Of a stretch of DNA of 64,000 bases, positions 35,605 through 44,327 are shown one piece after another. Source of the stretch: Bacteroidales bacterium (GTDB taxonomy: Bacteria; Bacteroidota; Bacteroidia; Bacteroidales; WCHB1-69); assembly GCA_023229985.1 (NCBI GenBank), contig JALNYF010000001.1:15125-79124 (forward strand), in the 5' to 3' direction. Below the pieces are notes generated by a model, which worked only from the letters and a program-made list of their open reading frames with translations, was not told where the DNA came from and searched no databases. How positions within the stretch are numbered: position 1 is the first letter of the stretch; each line of letters opens with the position of its first letter. The position numbers and the translations under genes were made by a program.

Positions 35605-36662
35605 ATTTTTGATAATAACATTAATGAATGATCTTTATTTTGGAAATGGTTATACACCAAAACGTGGCTTATGTTTGTGGAGCGGGCAACGGAGTTATAG
35701 AGCAGGTGTGGTGGAATAAGATTGTTTTTCAGGCACATGGAGGCGGTGTAGGCTCCGAAAGAGGAGGCACTATACGATTCTCCAAAGACATGTTTATACC
35801 AAACGACCGGAATATTGGGGAAACAATTTTGCGAAATTTGATGATAAACCGCATCATTCTCAATATCTCCGTTCAATCCCATCACTACCGCATCGATTTC
35901 GCCGAGTGCTATCCCGTTTTTTATTAGCATGTTTTCCATTCTTGACCGAATTTCGGTGATGGATGGTGCATACATCAATTCAATATCATTCAGTTGGCAC
36001 AAAGCATCTTGATTCGGAGAATCTGTTAGTAGTAATGCTAATGAGCAACTTCCTGAGATAGAACCAATGGTGTCAGCTTTTTTTAAAGAATCAATCGTAA
36101 ATGGATCTTTTTTCCAATAGCCGAGTTTCCCCAGCATGTTAAAATAGTCGGGTGTCATTTCGTCGTGGCCGCCTACTAATGCGGAATGAATATCGCCTAC
36201 TTTCATTTGCACAAAGGCGTCTAACAAACTGCTTTCGAAGGAGGTTCCTCTGTGGGAGTAGGTGCTGTTGTAGCCGTGACATTTCAGGTAAAGGGCTATT
36301 TGTGAGCTGATAGTATTATGGGTGGACTGCATAAAGGCAGTAGGGGGCAGGCAATCTTCGTTATTATCAATAATGGCGTGGAGGAATTTTTCTGTATTGT
36401 CGATACACCCCAGACCGGTTCCCGAAATGATGGCATCTACATTTTCGAAGTGACTCCTATGAAGAACATCTAAGGAGGTGGTGATGGCGCGTTTCATTAA
36501 TTTGCCCATTCTTCTGGCTTCCATTGGTGAAAGAAAACGTTTGTAATCAGGTTCGATAGATTCGTTGAAAATATTTTGTGGAACATGCGGGTTGCTAAAC
36601 CATTGGTCTGACAACGGTTCTTGGAGTGAGATTTGAGAAATAGCCTGAATGAATGTTTTCAT
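35601..36662 (-). CDS. Ketosynthase-like protein lacking the active-site cysteine (chain-length-factor type)
   Basis: This 353-residue protein has the thiolase fold of a beta-ketoacyl synthase but is shorter than the complete ketosynthases nearby. Where the catalytic Cys should be, in the block TYSHRGTSFES, a Gly stands at about residue 139, and the usual HGTGT and KSxxGH histidine motifs are not visible. PPTAFMQSTHNTISSQIAL is the family's pre-active-site helix. It resembles the ApeC-type chain-length factor that pairs with a complete ketosynthase. The complete ketosynthase is immediately upstream (4 bases), supporting a KS/CLF heterodimer that sets polyene length. Confidence 0.85.
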   Translation of the reverse strand: MKTFIQAISQISLQEPLSDQWFSNPHVPQNIFNESIEPDYKRFLSPMEARRMGKLMKRAITTSLDVLHRSHFENVDAIISGTGLGCIDNTEKFLHAIIDNNEDCLPPTAFMQSTHNTISSQIALYLKCHGYNSTYSHRGTSFESSLLDAFVQMKVGDIHSALVGGHDEMTPDYFNMLGKLGYWKKDPFTIDSLKKADTIGSISGSCSLALLLTDSPNQDALCQLNDIELMYAPSITEIRSRMENMLIKNGIALGEIDAVVMGLNGDIENDAVYHQISQNCFPNIPVVWYKHVFGESYSASSFGAYTASMCLKNNLIPPHLLYNSVARSTNISHVLVYNHFQNKDHSLMLLSKI

Positions 36663-36666
36663 AGTA

Positions 36667-37869
36667 TTATATTTTTGAAAAGATGCATGAAGAATCGTTA
36701 CCGCCGAAACCGAAAGAGTTGGTTAAGATATGGTCAAGGGTAACGTTAGTGACGACATTTTTCACCGGTTCAAAGGAGAGAGATGGGATTTTTTCGCTAA
36801 AATTCAAGTTTGCAGGAATAAAATTTTTCACCATTGCGAGGATTGAGATGACACATTCCAAGCTTCCGGAGGCGCTGGTGGTGTGACCGGTATAAGATTT
36901 GGTAGAAGATATGGGAGGAATGTTATTCCCGAAGACGCGCATGATGGCATTTCCTTCGCTTTCGTCATTACTTTCCGTGCCCGTGCCGTGTGCATTGATG
37001 TAGTCGATATCAGATGGTTGCAGTTGTGCCGATTTCAAGGCGTCGGTCATGGATAAATAGGCACCTTCCCCGTCCGGAGATGAAGCGGTTTGGTGGTAAG
37101 CATCGCAGCAGTTGGCGTAGCCCGACAGCCGGCAGATCGGTTTGACGTGTCGTTCGGTCGCTGATGTTTCTGTTTCCAGCACCAAAAAGGCGGCTCCTTC
37201 CCCAAGATTAAGACCTTGCCGGTTTTTATCAAATGGCTTGCACAACTCTGGATCAAGAATCATCAGTGAATGGAATCCGTCGAGGTGAAATTTGCTCAGG
37301 CACTCGCTACCGCCCACGATGGCGGCATCTACGCAACCGGACTTAATCAGATTTGCCCCCAAGATGACAGAATTGACGGCTGACGAACAGGCAGTGGAAA
37401 TAGTGGTCATCATATCAAATTTTCCCGTATATTCCATTGCCATCATTTCGCAACAAGCTCCGCAGTCGTGCAGGGCGATGTACTCGGTTTTATAATCTGA
37501 ATGGATATCTAAAAAATCAATATAATATTGTTCGCTTTTTTCCATGCCCCCTACTGTTGTGCCGGCGATAAACGCGATTCGTTTTGGACGATTTTGCAAA
37601 ATATCGGCACTACGTAGAGCTTCATGAAGCGCGGCGCGCCCCAATAGGGAAGTCCGTGTAATCGACAAATTCTTATCGACATGAAGTAATTCCCGCAACT
37701 CATCATCGCTATATGGAACTTCGCCGACGGGTAAATCTGTAAACTTTGTGTTCAAATATTTCATTTTGCCCACAAACGTTTTCCCCTTCAACAGTGCCTG
37801 TTCCGTTTTTTCGACGCCCCAGCCCAGTGCGGAAATGACCCCCAATCCTGTAACGACAATTTTATTCAT
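36667..37869 (-). CDS. Beta-ketoacyl-ACP synthase, catalytically complete (paired with the CLF-like gene)
   Basis: This 400-residue KAS-II/FabF-like condensing enzyme has all catalytic residues: Cys161 in STACSSAVNS, His294 in NAHGTGTESNDE, Lys324 and His329 in SSTKSYTGHT. The C-terminus ends NSFGFGGNDSS. It follows the second ACP gene directly (no gap) and precedes the CLF-like gene by 4 bases, the usual order for a KS/CLF pair. It most likely does the repeated malonyl condensations of polyene growth. The exact chain length is not readable from the sequence. Confidence 0.93.
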   Translation of the reverse strand: MNKIVVTGLGVISALGWGVEKTEQALLKGKTFVGKMKYLNTKFTDLPVGEVPYSDDELRELLHVDKNLSITRTSLLGRAALHEALRSADILQNRPKRIAFIAGTTVGGMEKSEQYYIDFLDIHSDYKTEYIALHDCGACCEMMAMEYTGKFDMMTTISTACSSAVNSVILGANLIKSGCVDAAIVGGSECLSKFHLDGFHSLMILDPELCKPFDKNRQGLNLGEGAAFLVLETETSATERHVKPICRLSGYANCCDAYHQTASSPDGEGAYLSMTDALKSAQLQPSDIDYINAHGTGTESNDESEGNAIMRVFGNNIPPISSTKSYTGHTTSASGSLECVISILAMVKNFIPANLNFSEKIPSLSFEPVKNVVTNVTLDHILTNSFGFGGNDSSCIFSKI

Positions 37870-38127
37870 TTATTTGGTTCTGTGTGCTTGGATATACTCT
37901 GCCATAATGCGAACCGATTTAAAAATCTCTCTTCCCTCGGACGCATTTGCCAACTTAATACCGTAGTTTTTTTCCATCATAACGATAAGTTCTAAAGCAT
38001 CAATTGAATCCAACCCTAATCCTTCTCCAAACAAAGGAGCATTTTCATCAATATCCTCAGGTTTCATACCTTCTAAATTGAGGACTTCAATAATTTGTTT
38101 CTTTAATTCTTCAATTAATTGTTCCAT
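37870..38127 (-). CDS. Acyl carrier protein (second in operon)
   Basis: This 85-residue ACP carries the phosphopantetheine attachment Ser41 in the motif GLGLDSIDALEL. It is acidic and helical, with MEKNYGIKL after the prosthetic helix. It sits directly before the catalytically complete ketosynthase and probably carries the growing polyene chain. Confidence 0.92.
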   Translation of the reverse strand: MEQLIEELKKQIIEVLNLEGMKPEDIDENAPLFGEGLGLDSIDALELIVMMEKNYGIKLANASEGREIFKSVRIMAEYIQAHRTK

Positions 38128-38130
38128 AGT

Positions 38131-38760
38131 TTAATAATATATTTGATTAATATTTGTTTCATTCAATTCTATAATACTTTTGTCGGGGTGGGTGGTAATT
38201 ACCATCATCATCACATCGCAATTCTCTTCATAATAATCTATCCAACCACATAAAGCATATTCAATTTGCGGATTTACCTCAAAAGTTTTAATAACATTTG
38301 TTATAAAAGATGGTGTGTTAAATAGTTGCTCAATATAAAAAGATGTTTCTCCCTGAATCTTATATTTAATTGCCAATTCTCCAATTACAATATTTGGCAG
38401 AGTATAGACAAAAACCGAAGGGCTGGGGAAATAATTATTCTCGTTTTGTATCGTGGCTTGATACTCGGTATCGTCATCTAACGAAGATACGCTGTTCATT
38501 CCGATAATTGCCCAGTTGGTTTTAATTTCATCGGGCTTGACCATAAAATTCTGCATGATCGGTTCGGCAGCCAAAATGCCCGATTTACACAATTTGTCCA
38601 TTTTGAAAAACTTGGGATAGTTCATATTCAATGCTCTATAAATGTCGTGTAACCATAGATCCTGACTTTCCGGATTGCGCAACAGCATCTTGTCTCCGTT
38701 GACGCAGAACTCGGTTGGGGTTATTTTTGAATAAGAAGCTATATGATAAGTTTTCATCAT
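38131..38760 (-). CDS. Short ketosynthase-like protein, N-terminal half only
   Basis: This 209-residue protein resembles the N-terminal half of a ketosynthase: MAKLCKSGILAAEP-like helix, NWAIIGMNSVSSLDDDTEYQ and SPSVFVYTLPNIVIGELAIKY are the segments around the dimer interface. The catalytic Cys region is replaced by FYIEQLF and the C-terminal His/Lys half is absent. It is not obviously a broken gene: reading frame, spacing (9 bases after the upstream ketosynthase, 3 before the ACP gene) and neighbour composition look normal. Similar short ketosynthase-like proteins occur in flexirubin loci. A structural partner or adaptor role is likely. Confidence 0.75.
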   Translation of the reverse strand: MMKTYHIASYSKITPTEFCVNGDKMLLRNPESQDLWLHDIYRALNMNYPKFFKMDKLCKSGILAAEPIMQNFMVKPDEIKTNWAIIGMNSVSSLDDDTEYQATIQNENNYFPSPSVFVYTLPNIVIGELAIKYKIQGETSFYIEQLFNTPSFITNVIKTFEVNPQIEYALCGWIDYYEENCDVMMMVITTHPDKSIIELNETNINQIYY

Positions 38761-38769
38761 TGGATTTTC

Positions 38770-39963
38770 TTAATGTCTCATTGTAATTGCTATGGCTGCA
38801 TTTCCGCCGCCGAAGCCGGAAATCATCTTCAAAAAGGCATCTTTTTTGGAACAGTCTTCTTTTCCGTCTGCCACATGAATTTTTTGCGCGGTTCCCGGAA
38901 CATCACAGCCTAACGTTTTGATAATATGATGATTTTGAAGAGCCAGCGTGGAAATAATCACCTCTAAAACACCGGCAGCTCCCAGGGTATGCCCGAAATA
39001 GGATTTTAAACTATTGACGGGGAGGTGTGACAGCGCGGCGCGGTGAAGGGCAATAGATTCCATATCGTCGTTGTAAAGGGTTGCCGTGCCGTGCGCATTG
39101 ACGAAGGCAAGTCGTTCGAGATTTAGATTTTTCGTTGCTTGCATGATGGCGCGATATTGTCCTTCGGCAGTACGTGAAGGACCTGAAATGTGGTTGGCAT
39201 CATTGCAGATAGCACCTGCATGAAAGCTAATGACGTCAGAAGGAGCAGATGTATTCGAAGTATAGGTTGATTCATAAATGATGGTGGCAGCCGCTTCCCC
39301 CAGATTCAATCCGCAACGTTCCGCGTCGAAAGGCTTACATCTTTCCGGCGACAATGCTTTGAAAGATTGAAATCCCGAAATGATGAATTTGGAAAGTACT
39401 TCCGCTCCAACGACTACGACATAATGATAAGTGCGATGACCATCTGATTTCTCGGCTATCGTTTCACCACTGGGATGATACAAAAAACGCTCGGCTGCAA
39501 TTTGAGCGGCACAGCCCGAAATACAGGCATTGCTGACTACCAAAGGTTCATTGGGATTATTAAAAAAACGACTTATTAGTTGTGCAGAACGCCACAAATA
39601 GAGTCGTTCTTTTTCAAAACCGCGGAGGTCTTCCAATAAATCGACATTTCCTTTCGTAGTGGAAAGGATGAACAATACGTCCGGTGAGGCAAGGTCAATA
39701 GAGGTTTGGGCAACTGCTCCTTGAACGGAGAGAATTGCCATTTTTTCGAATCGCGTATAGATCGTTGTGTCTGTATGTGGCAAAGCAGAAAAATAATCCT
39801 CTATTTTTTCATCGTTCATTAAGGACGCACAGAATGGGCCCGGCAGTCCGAACTTTGATGAATAGATTGTCAAGTCCGACTTCCCGGCACAGACCGCCTG
39901 ATAGTTTTCGGAGGAAGAAAAGCCAAGGGGAGAAACAATATTATGTGATAACATATTCATCAT
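38770..39963 (-). CDS. Beta-ketoacyl-ACP synthase, catalytically complete (third in operon)
   Basis: This is a condensing enzyme of about 397 residues. From the start MMNMLSHNIVSPLGF the catalytic residues are Cys147 in VSNACISGCAAQ, His291 in NAHGTATLYNDD, Lys320 and His325 in NSLKSYFGHTLG. The start is placed at 39963 because its ATG overlaps the thioesterase stop (ATGA); a longer in-frame extension lies inside the upstream gene. The CISGC active site with an extra Cys is more divergent than in the other two complete ketosynthases, so it may prime the chain or act on a different substrate. Confidence 0.9.
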   Translation of the reverse strand: MMNMLSHNIVSPLGFSSSENYQAVCAGKSDLTIYSSKFGLPGPFCASLMNDEKIEDYFSALPHTDTTIYTRFEKMAILSVQGAVAQTSIDLASPDVLFILSTTKGNVDLLEDLRGFEKERLYLWRSAQLISRFFNNPNEPLVVSNACISGCAAQIAAERFLYHPSGETIAEKSDGHRTYHYVVVVGAEVLSKFIISGFQSFKALSPERCKPFDAERCGLNLGEAAATIIYESTYTSNTSAPSDVISFHAGAICNDANHISGPSRTAEGQYRAIMQATKNLNLERLAFVNAHGTATLYNDDMESIALHRAALSHLPVNSLKSYFGHTLGAAGVLEVIISTLALQNHHIIKTLGCDVPGTAQKIHVADGKEDCSKKDAFLKMISGFGGGNAAIAITMRH

Positions 39964-40391
39964 AGCAATCCTTTTTCTTTTTTCCAATTTTGATAAAAAG
40001 TGGGGCAGTTCCATACCAACTGATAATCTTTGTCCAAGAAAACCTGAACACTATAGCCTTTTACCATCAATGTATGGGTGTTTAGATTGACGATTTCATA
40101 ATCGAAGATGATTTTGGCGGCATCCGTATTTCGGTAGGTAATGGTAATTTCTACATTATCTTGATAACGGATGGGTTGTTTATAGTTCAGATGGAGTTCC
40201 ACCAATGGGGCATAGAAGCCGTTTTCGTATATAAAGAGGTATTCTAAACCATATTTTTTTCCAAACAATTCGCGGGCATCTTCAAAATAAAGAGCGTAAT
40301 TACCATGCCATACAATATTCATGGAATCTACTTCACTGAAGCGGACATCAAAATTTTTTGTGGCAGTTAATTTCAGATTTGGGTTATTCAT
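39960..40391 (-). CDS. YbgC/4-hydroxybenzoyl-CoA thioesterase-like hotdog protein
   Basis: This 143-residue single-hotdog thioesterase has the acot/YbgC signature SEVDSMNIVWHGNYALYFEDAR, with the catalytic Asp at about residue 21 and the VWHGNY loop. It would release acyl or aryl chains from CoA or ACP, as proposed for ApeK in aryl-polyene loci. It overlaps the upstream dehydratase by 8 bases and the downstream ketosynthase start by 4, so the three are translationally coupled. Confidence 0.88.
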   Translation of the reverse strand: MNNPNLKLTATKNFDVRFSEVDSMNIVWHGNYALYFEDARELFGKKYGLEYLFIYENGFYAPLVELHLNYKQPIRYQDNVEITITYRNTDAAKIIFDYEIVNLNTHTLMVKGYSVQVFLDKDYQLVWNCPTFYQNWKKEKGLL

Positions 40392-40806
40392 TCTCTTTAT
40401 TGGTTTTAAAAACTTTCATTTTGCATGAGGCGATTAGCGTTTCTTCGCAGTAAACCTTGGCAGTTACCAAAACGGCTTGGTCAAGATTCAGTTCCTCAGT
40501 CATTTCGGTATGAATAATGGTTCCGCATGGGGGTATTTCAAAAAGCTCAAAATCGTTGATTGCGCCAATTACTCCGATAGCTACCGGTTGATCTTGATTC
40601 ATGTAACCGATTTGGGCAGCAGATGTTTGTGCAATATTTTCCATAATACCTGCGACCGACAGCTGATGATTTTCTACCAAGATGCACGCTTCTTTAATCT
40701 CAAAATCGGTTACAATCATACTATTATTACATTGAATAATATTATCAATCATAACCATTGGAGGTTTTTGAGGAATAAAAGCGGAAGCGTTGGCGGGTAA
40801 ACTCAT
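40384..40806 (-). CDS. ApeP-like hotdog 3-hydroxyacyl-ACP dehydratase
   Basis: This 140-residue hotdog protein begins FIPQKPPMVMIDNII, the opening seen in ApeP-type dehydratases of aryl-polyene loci, and has ENIAQTSAAQIGYM, the central helix of that family. The catalytic residues of FabZ are replaced by the family's own set, as in ApeP. With the ApeI-like dehydratase it forms the likely heteromeric dehydratase that makes the conjugated double bonds. It starts 12 bases after the methyltransferase gene and overlaps the thioesterase gene. Confidence 0.82.
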   Translation of the reverse strand: MSLPANASAFIPQKPPMVMIDNIIQCNNSMIVTDFEIKEACILVENHQLSVAGIMENIAQTSAAQIGYMNQDQPVAIGVIGAINDFELFEIPPCGTIIHTEMTEELNLDQAVLVTAKVYCEETLIASCKMKVFKTNKENE

Positions 40807-40818
40807 AGCAAAATCAGG

Positions 40819-41907
40819 TTAGAATTTTAAACTGCACTGCATAATACTGTGTGCAAGTCCGACACTGTCATAGATTTCATCAATTTGCAGACCGGAATTG
40901 GTGATACATTTTGCCATATCTTCGGAATAGTACATTTTGCTGTTTCCGTTTGCCATGGCAGTAAAATAGAGACTAATTTGGGCGAGGCAGTAGGAGGCGG
41001 TTTCAAATCTTTGTCTGTCCCAGAAAGTTTCCATAATGTACAATTTTGTATTGGGGGACATTGATTGAGCGGCACGGGACAAGATGGAGCAAACTTGTTC
41101 TTCCGAGAAACAGTCCAAGAATTGGCTCATCCAGATAACGTCATAACCTTTTGGGAAAACGGTGGCATGATCTAAGAGATTGGCTTTGTAGCCGTCAATC
41201 CTATCGGCACCGGCGATGGAAGCGGTTTGTTTTTTCATCATTTCCAATTGTTGGGGTAGATCCATAATGGTAACTTTTACGTCCGGGCTGAATTTAACGC
41301 ATTGCAATGCCCAGCGTCCGGTATTGCCGCCCACGTCCAGCAAAGTGCGCGGGTTGTCGTTAAAGACAATTTCGAGTGCTTGTTCAAAAGAGTTGTCGGA
41401 ATAATAATGGTCAAAAGCGAACCAGCTTTTTTTGGCTACTTCGGGCAGTTGCGACAATCCTTCATAGATAGTGGACCAATTACCCAACACTTTGAGCCCT
41501 TCCGGTTTCCCGTTCAAGATGGCTTCTTCCAGATGGAAAAGTCCCAAGTAATTGACATCGTGATTAAAATCCATGTTAACACGTGCCATGTCATCATGAA
41601 GTAAAAACCAACCGGCTTTTGCCAAGAAGAAACGTTCTGCTTTAACATAAATAGTGCCAATGGTCAGCGAGGATTCCAATAAAGTCTGTACACCATACTT
41701 GGAAATATTTGATTTCTCAGTAATTTCTTCTAAGGTAAGACCTTCATTATGTTCGTTGAGCATTTGGAAAATACCCCATTTAACCATCAAACGTGACACT
41801 TGAAAAACAATCGGTCCGAAGGCTATTTCTTGTGCCAACCGTTGAGCTTGCAGGGCGGAAAAACGTTCTTTTTCGTAAATTTCTTTTTGTGGTGATAACA
41901 ATTTCAT
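40819..41907 (-). CDS. SAM-dependent O-methyltransferase-type enzyme
   Basis: This 362-residue class I methyltransferase has a winged-helix dimerisation domain (about 20-110, with GLTLEEITEKSNISKYGVQTLL) and a Rossmann domain with motif I LLDVGGNTGRWALQ (about 188-200) and DLPQQLEMM as the acidic loop. The layout is that of plant-type/antibiotic O-methyltransferases. The usual catalytic His is not clearly identifiable in FLDCFSEEQV. In this operon it probably methylates the aryl head of the product, at oxygen or carbon. It is 28 bases after the LpxL-type gene. Confidence 0.85.
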   Translation of the reverse strand: MKLLSPQKEIYEKERFSALQAQRLAQEIAFGPIVFQVSRLMVKWGIFQMLNEHNEGLTLEEITEKSNISKYGVQTLLESSLTIGTIYVKAERFFLAKAGWFLLHDDMARVNMDFNHDVNYLGLFHLEEAILNGKPEGLKVLGNWSTIYEGLSQLPEVAKKSWFAFDHYYSDNSFEQALEIVFNDNPRTLLDVGGNTGRWALQCVKFSPDVKVTIMDLPQQLEMMKKQTASIAGADRIDGYKANLLDHATVFPKGYDVIWMSQFLDCFSEEQVCSILSRAAQSMSPNTKLYIMETFWDRQRFETASYCLAQISLYFTAMANGNSKMYYSEDMAKCITNSGLQIDEIYDSVGLAHSIMQCSLKF

Positions 41908-41935
41908 ATAATATTGATATTTATTAACTTCATTA

Positions 41936-42835
41936 TTAATTATTTACGTGCCAAAAATCATAATAATTGAACCATTGTTCGGGATATTGACGTAAGATTT
42001 TATCCATCGCTTTGCCATATTCGTTTGCCAGATATTTGCTTTTTTCCCTTATATTGAGTGGATTTTTGGGGAGATTAAGTTGAGTAAGATAGCCCGAATA
42101 GTGCAAGGATTTTTCTTTCATGACAGCAACAAAGATGGCTTGCACTTCCAATTGCGCTGCCATAATAAAAGGTCCTAACGGGAGAGATGCCTGTTTCCCC
42201 ATAAAATTCACGGGAATTTGTTTATTGCTGCCCCAAACACGGTCGCACAAAATGATGATAATACCTCCGTTATCCAAGGCTTTCTTAATTTCAAAAATAT
42301 GCGACATATCTTCTTGTATAGGAATAAGATGAATATTGTTTTTCCGAAGCGATTCATCTCTTTTGTTCTGTAAGGCAGCACCCTCACCGCCGTAAATGAG
42401 GCAATGAACCTGCTTTCGGTTTTGACGAAGGCAATGACCGATAATTTCAAAATTCCCGATATGCGCCGCCATCAAAATGAAACCTTCGGGTTGCGATAGC
42501 AATGTTTCAAATTGACTCACATTGTCGATGTCAATTGAAAACTGACCGGTATTCCCGGCGAGTACGGCAAACTTATCTAATACGACACGTCCAAATACCA
42601 TGTGATTTCGAATAGTTTTTCGGAAAGATTTCCATTTTGAATAATGATGTATTTCTCTAAAATAACGATAAATACTTCTAAAATCTTTTGCTCTGAAAAG
42701 ACAATAAAACGGAACAACACAAAACAGAATGGAATAAAATAGGTTAACCTTGATGGATTTTAAAACCAAAAACAAAAATTTCTGTCCGAAATTTCCACCT
42801 CCTGTTTTCCCCGTCCACTGTTTTTGCTGAGTCAT
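41936..42835 (-). CDS. LpxL/HtrB-type lysophospholipid acyltransferase
   Basis: This 299-residue membrane acyltransferase has an N-terminal hydrophobic helix (about 30-50) and the LpxL-family motif FILMAAHIGNFEIIGH (HX4E at about residue 120-126), followed by NNIHLIPIQED and the substrate-binding ILCDRVWGSNKQIPVNFMG region. Family members transfer acyl chains from ACP to lipid A or similar anchors; aryl-polyene loci include one to attach the polyene to a lipid. It directly follows the first ACP gene (4 bases), whose product would be its acyl donor. Confidence 0.85.
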   Translation of the reverse strand: MTQQKQWTGKTGGGNFGQKFLFLVLKSIKVNLFYSILFCVVPFYCLFRAKDFRSIYRYFREIHHYSKWKSFRKTIRNHMVFGRVVLDKFAVLAGNTGQFSIDIDNVSQFETLLSQPEGFILMAAHIGNFEIIGHCLRQNRKQVHCLIYGGEGAALQNKRDESLRKNNIHLIPIQEDMSHIFEIKKALDNGGIIIILCDRVWGSNKQIPVNFMGKQASLPLGPFIMAAQLEVQAIFVAVMKEKSLHYSGYLTQLNLPKNPLNIREKSKYLANEYGKAMDKILRQYPEQWFNYYDFWHVNN

Positions 42836-42839
42836 TATT

Positions 42840-43082
42840 CTATTGAATTTTGGCTACTACATAATCGTAAAATTGTGATAATGTTTTCACATCTTTCATC
42901 TCTTCGGGCTTGATTTTAATACCGAAAGTTTTTTCAACTTCTGCAGCGATGTCCACAAAATCGAGACTGTCAATGTGTAAATCTTCTTTTAGTAAAGCAT
43001 CGGCATTCAATAAGGCTTCTTCAACTTCTAATTCATTGATTAAGAAATTATTAATCGTTTTTTCGATGGTTTCTCTATTCAT
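42840..43082 (-). CDS. Acyl carrier protein (first in operon)
   Basis: This 80-residue ACP has phosphopantetheine attachment Ser39 in EDLHIDSLDFVDI, followed by EVEKTFGIKIKPEEM. It lies between a complete ketosynthase gene (2 bases upstream) and the LpxL-type gene (4 bases downstream). Two ACPs in one operon may divide roles between chain growth and delivery to the acyltransferase. Confidence 0.92.
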   Translation of the reverse strand: MNRETIEKTINNFLINELEVEEALLNADALLKEDLHIDSLDFVDIAAEVEKTFGIKIKPEEMKDVKTLSQFYDYVVAKIQ

Positions 43083-43084
43083 AA

Positions 43085-44308
43085 TTATTTTTTTATTTTT
43101 TTAATCACTAAAGCACTGTTGGTTCCTCCGAATCCAAAAGAATTGGATAACACCACATCAATATTTTTTTCTAACGTATGAGGAACGATATTGAGATTGA
43201 CGGCGCAGTCGTCGGGTTGTTCAAAATTGATATTGGGGGCGATAAATGAGCTTAGCATCATGAGGTTTGAGTAAACGATTTCGCTGGCACCCGCCATCCA
43301 ACATTCGTGTCCAGTCATGGATTTGGTAGAAGAAATGGGAGTTTTATGCGGAGCAAAAAGTTTATTCAACGCCACGGCTTCGTGGGCGTCTCCTTGTTGA
43401 GTGGAGGTAGCGTGGGCATTGATATAATCAACTTCAGCGGCTGTAATTTGAGCATCTATCAGGGCGCGTTCCATGGCAATGAGGGAACCGGAATCGCTGG
43501 CTTGTGAAATATTGGCACCATTGGAAGAGAAACCGTAGCCGGCAACTTCCCCCAAAATGGTGGCACCGCGTTTCACGGCATGTTCGTATTCTTCCAAAAT
43601 GACGGTGGCAGCACCGCCGCTGGGTACCAACCCATCACGGTTTTTATCAAACGGGCGGGAGGCGCGCGTTGGCTCATCGATGCGGGTCGAAAAGGCACTA
43701 ATACCGTCAAAACTGCCCATCGACAAGTAGTTGGTCTCTTGAGCACCCCCGCAAATTATCAAGTCTTGTAAACCATGGCGAATCAAAGTCATTCCTAAAC
43801 CTATGGAATGTGAACCACTTGCACATGCCGCACTGATGGTCATATTGATACCTTTCAGTCTGAAGATGGTGGACAAATTCATGGTGACGGTTGAGTTCAT
43901 GGATTGGAAGATGGGACCCGAGCCCTGTATCGTTGTGTCTTTGGTTTGCAAAGTTAAGGTATGAGCGTCAATGACGGCTTTTGCCGATGAATCGTTGCCA
44001 TACAAAATGCCAACTTCATTTTGGTTCAAATAATCTAAGTCAATATGGGCATTTTGTAGTGCCTCGACAGTTGCCATGTAAGCATATTCACCTTCTTCTG
44101 CCAAGCAGATTCGGGAGCGGCGGTCTAAAAGCGGTTTTAAATAGGGACGTTTCAAAATTCCCGTCAACGGTGAGCGATAACCATATTCAATTCTTGCAGG
44201 GTCAATGCCGATGCCCGACTTCCCCATATACAATGACTGTCTGACTTCTTCCAGATTTTTCCCTAAACAAGAGTAAATTCCTATGCCTGTAATTACAACG
44301 CGTCTCAT
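43085..44308 (-). CDS. Beta-ketoacyl-ACP synthase, catalytically complete (first in operon)
   Basis: This 407-residue FabF/ApeO-type ketosynthase has catalytic Cys162 in SAACASGSHS, His299 in NAHATSTQQGDA, Lys329 and His334 in SSTKSMTGHEC. The C-terminus ends SNSFGFGGTNSALV. It precedes the first ACP gene by 2 bases and follows the ketoreductase gene by 19. Three complete ketosynthases in one operon suggest separate roles in priming and elongation. Confidence 0.93.
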   Translation of the reverse strand: MRRVVITGIGIYSCLGKNLEEVRQSLYMGKSGIGIDPARIEYGYRSPLTGILKRPYLKPLLDRRSRICLAEEGEYAYMATVEALQNAHIDLDYLNQNEVGILYGNDSSAKAVIDAHTLTLQTKDTTIQGSGPIFQSMNSTVTMNLSTIFRLKGINMTISAACASGSHSIGLGMTLIRHGLQDLIICGGAQETNYLSMGSFDGISAFSTRIDEPTRASRPFDKNRDGLVPSGGAATVILEEYEHAVKRGATILGEVAGYGFSSNGANISQASDSGSLIAMERALIDAQITAAEVDYINAHATSTQQGDAHEAVALNKLFAPHKTPISSTKSMTGHECWMAGASEIVYSNLMMLSSFIAPNINFEQPDDCAVNLNIVPHTLEKNIDVVLSNSFGFGGTNSALVIKKIKK

Positions 44309-44327
44309 ATAAGTGTTTATGAATTAA

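Noticed and set aside
38131..38760. Calling the short ketosynthase-like gene a pseudogene
   Set aside because: Its frame, spacing and position between coupled genes look intact, and the missing half is not found in adjacent sequence.
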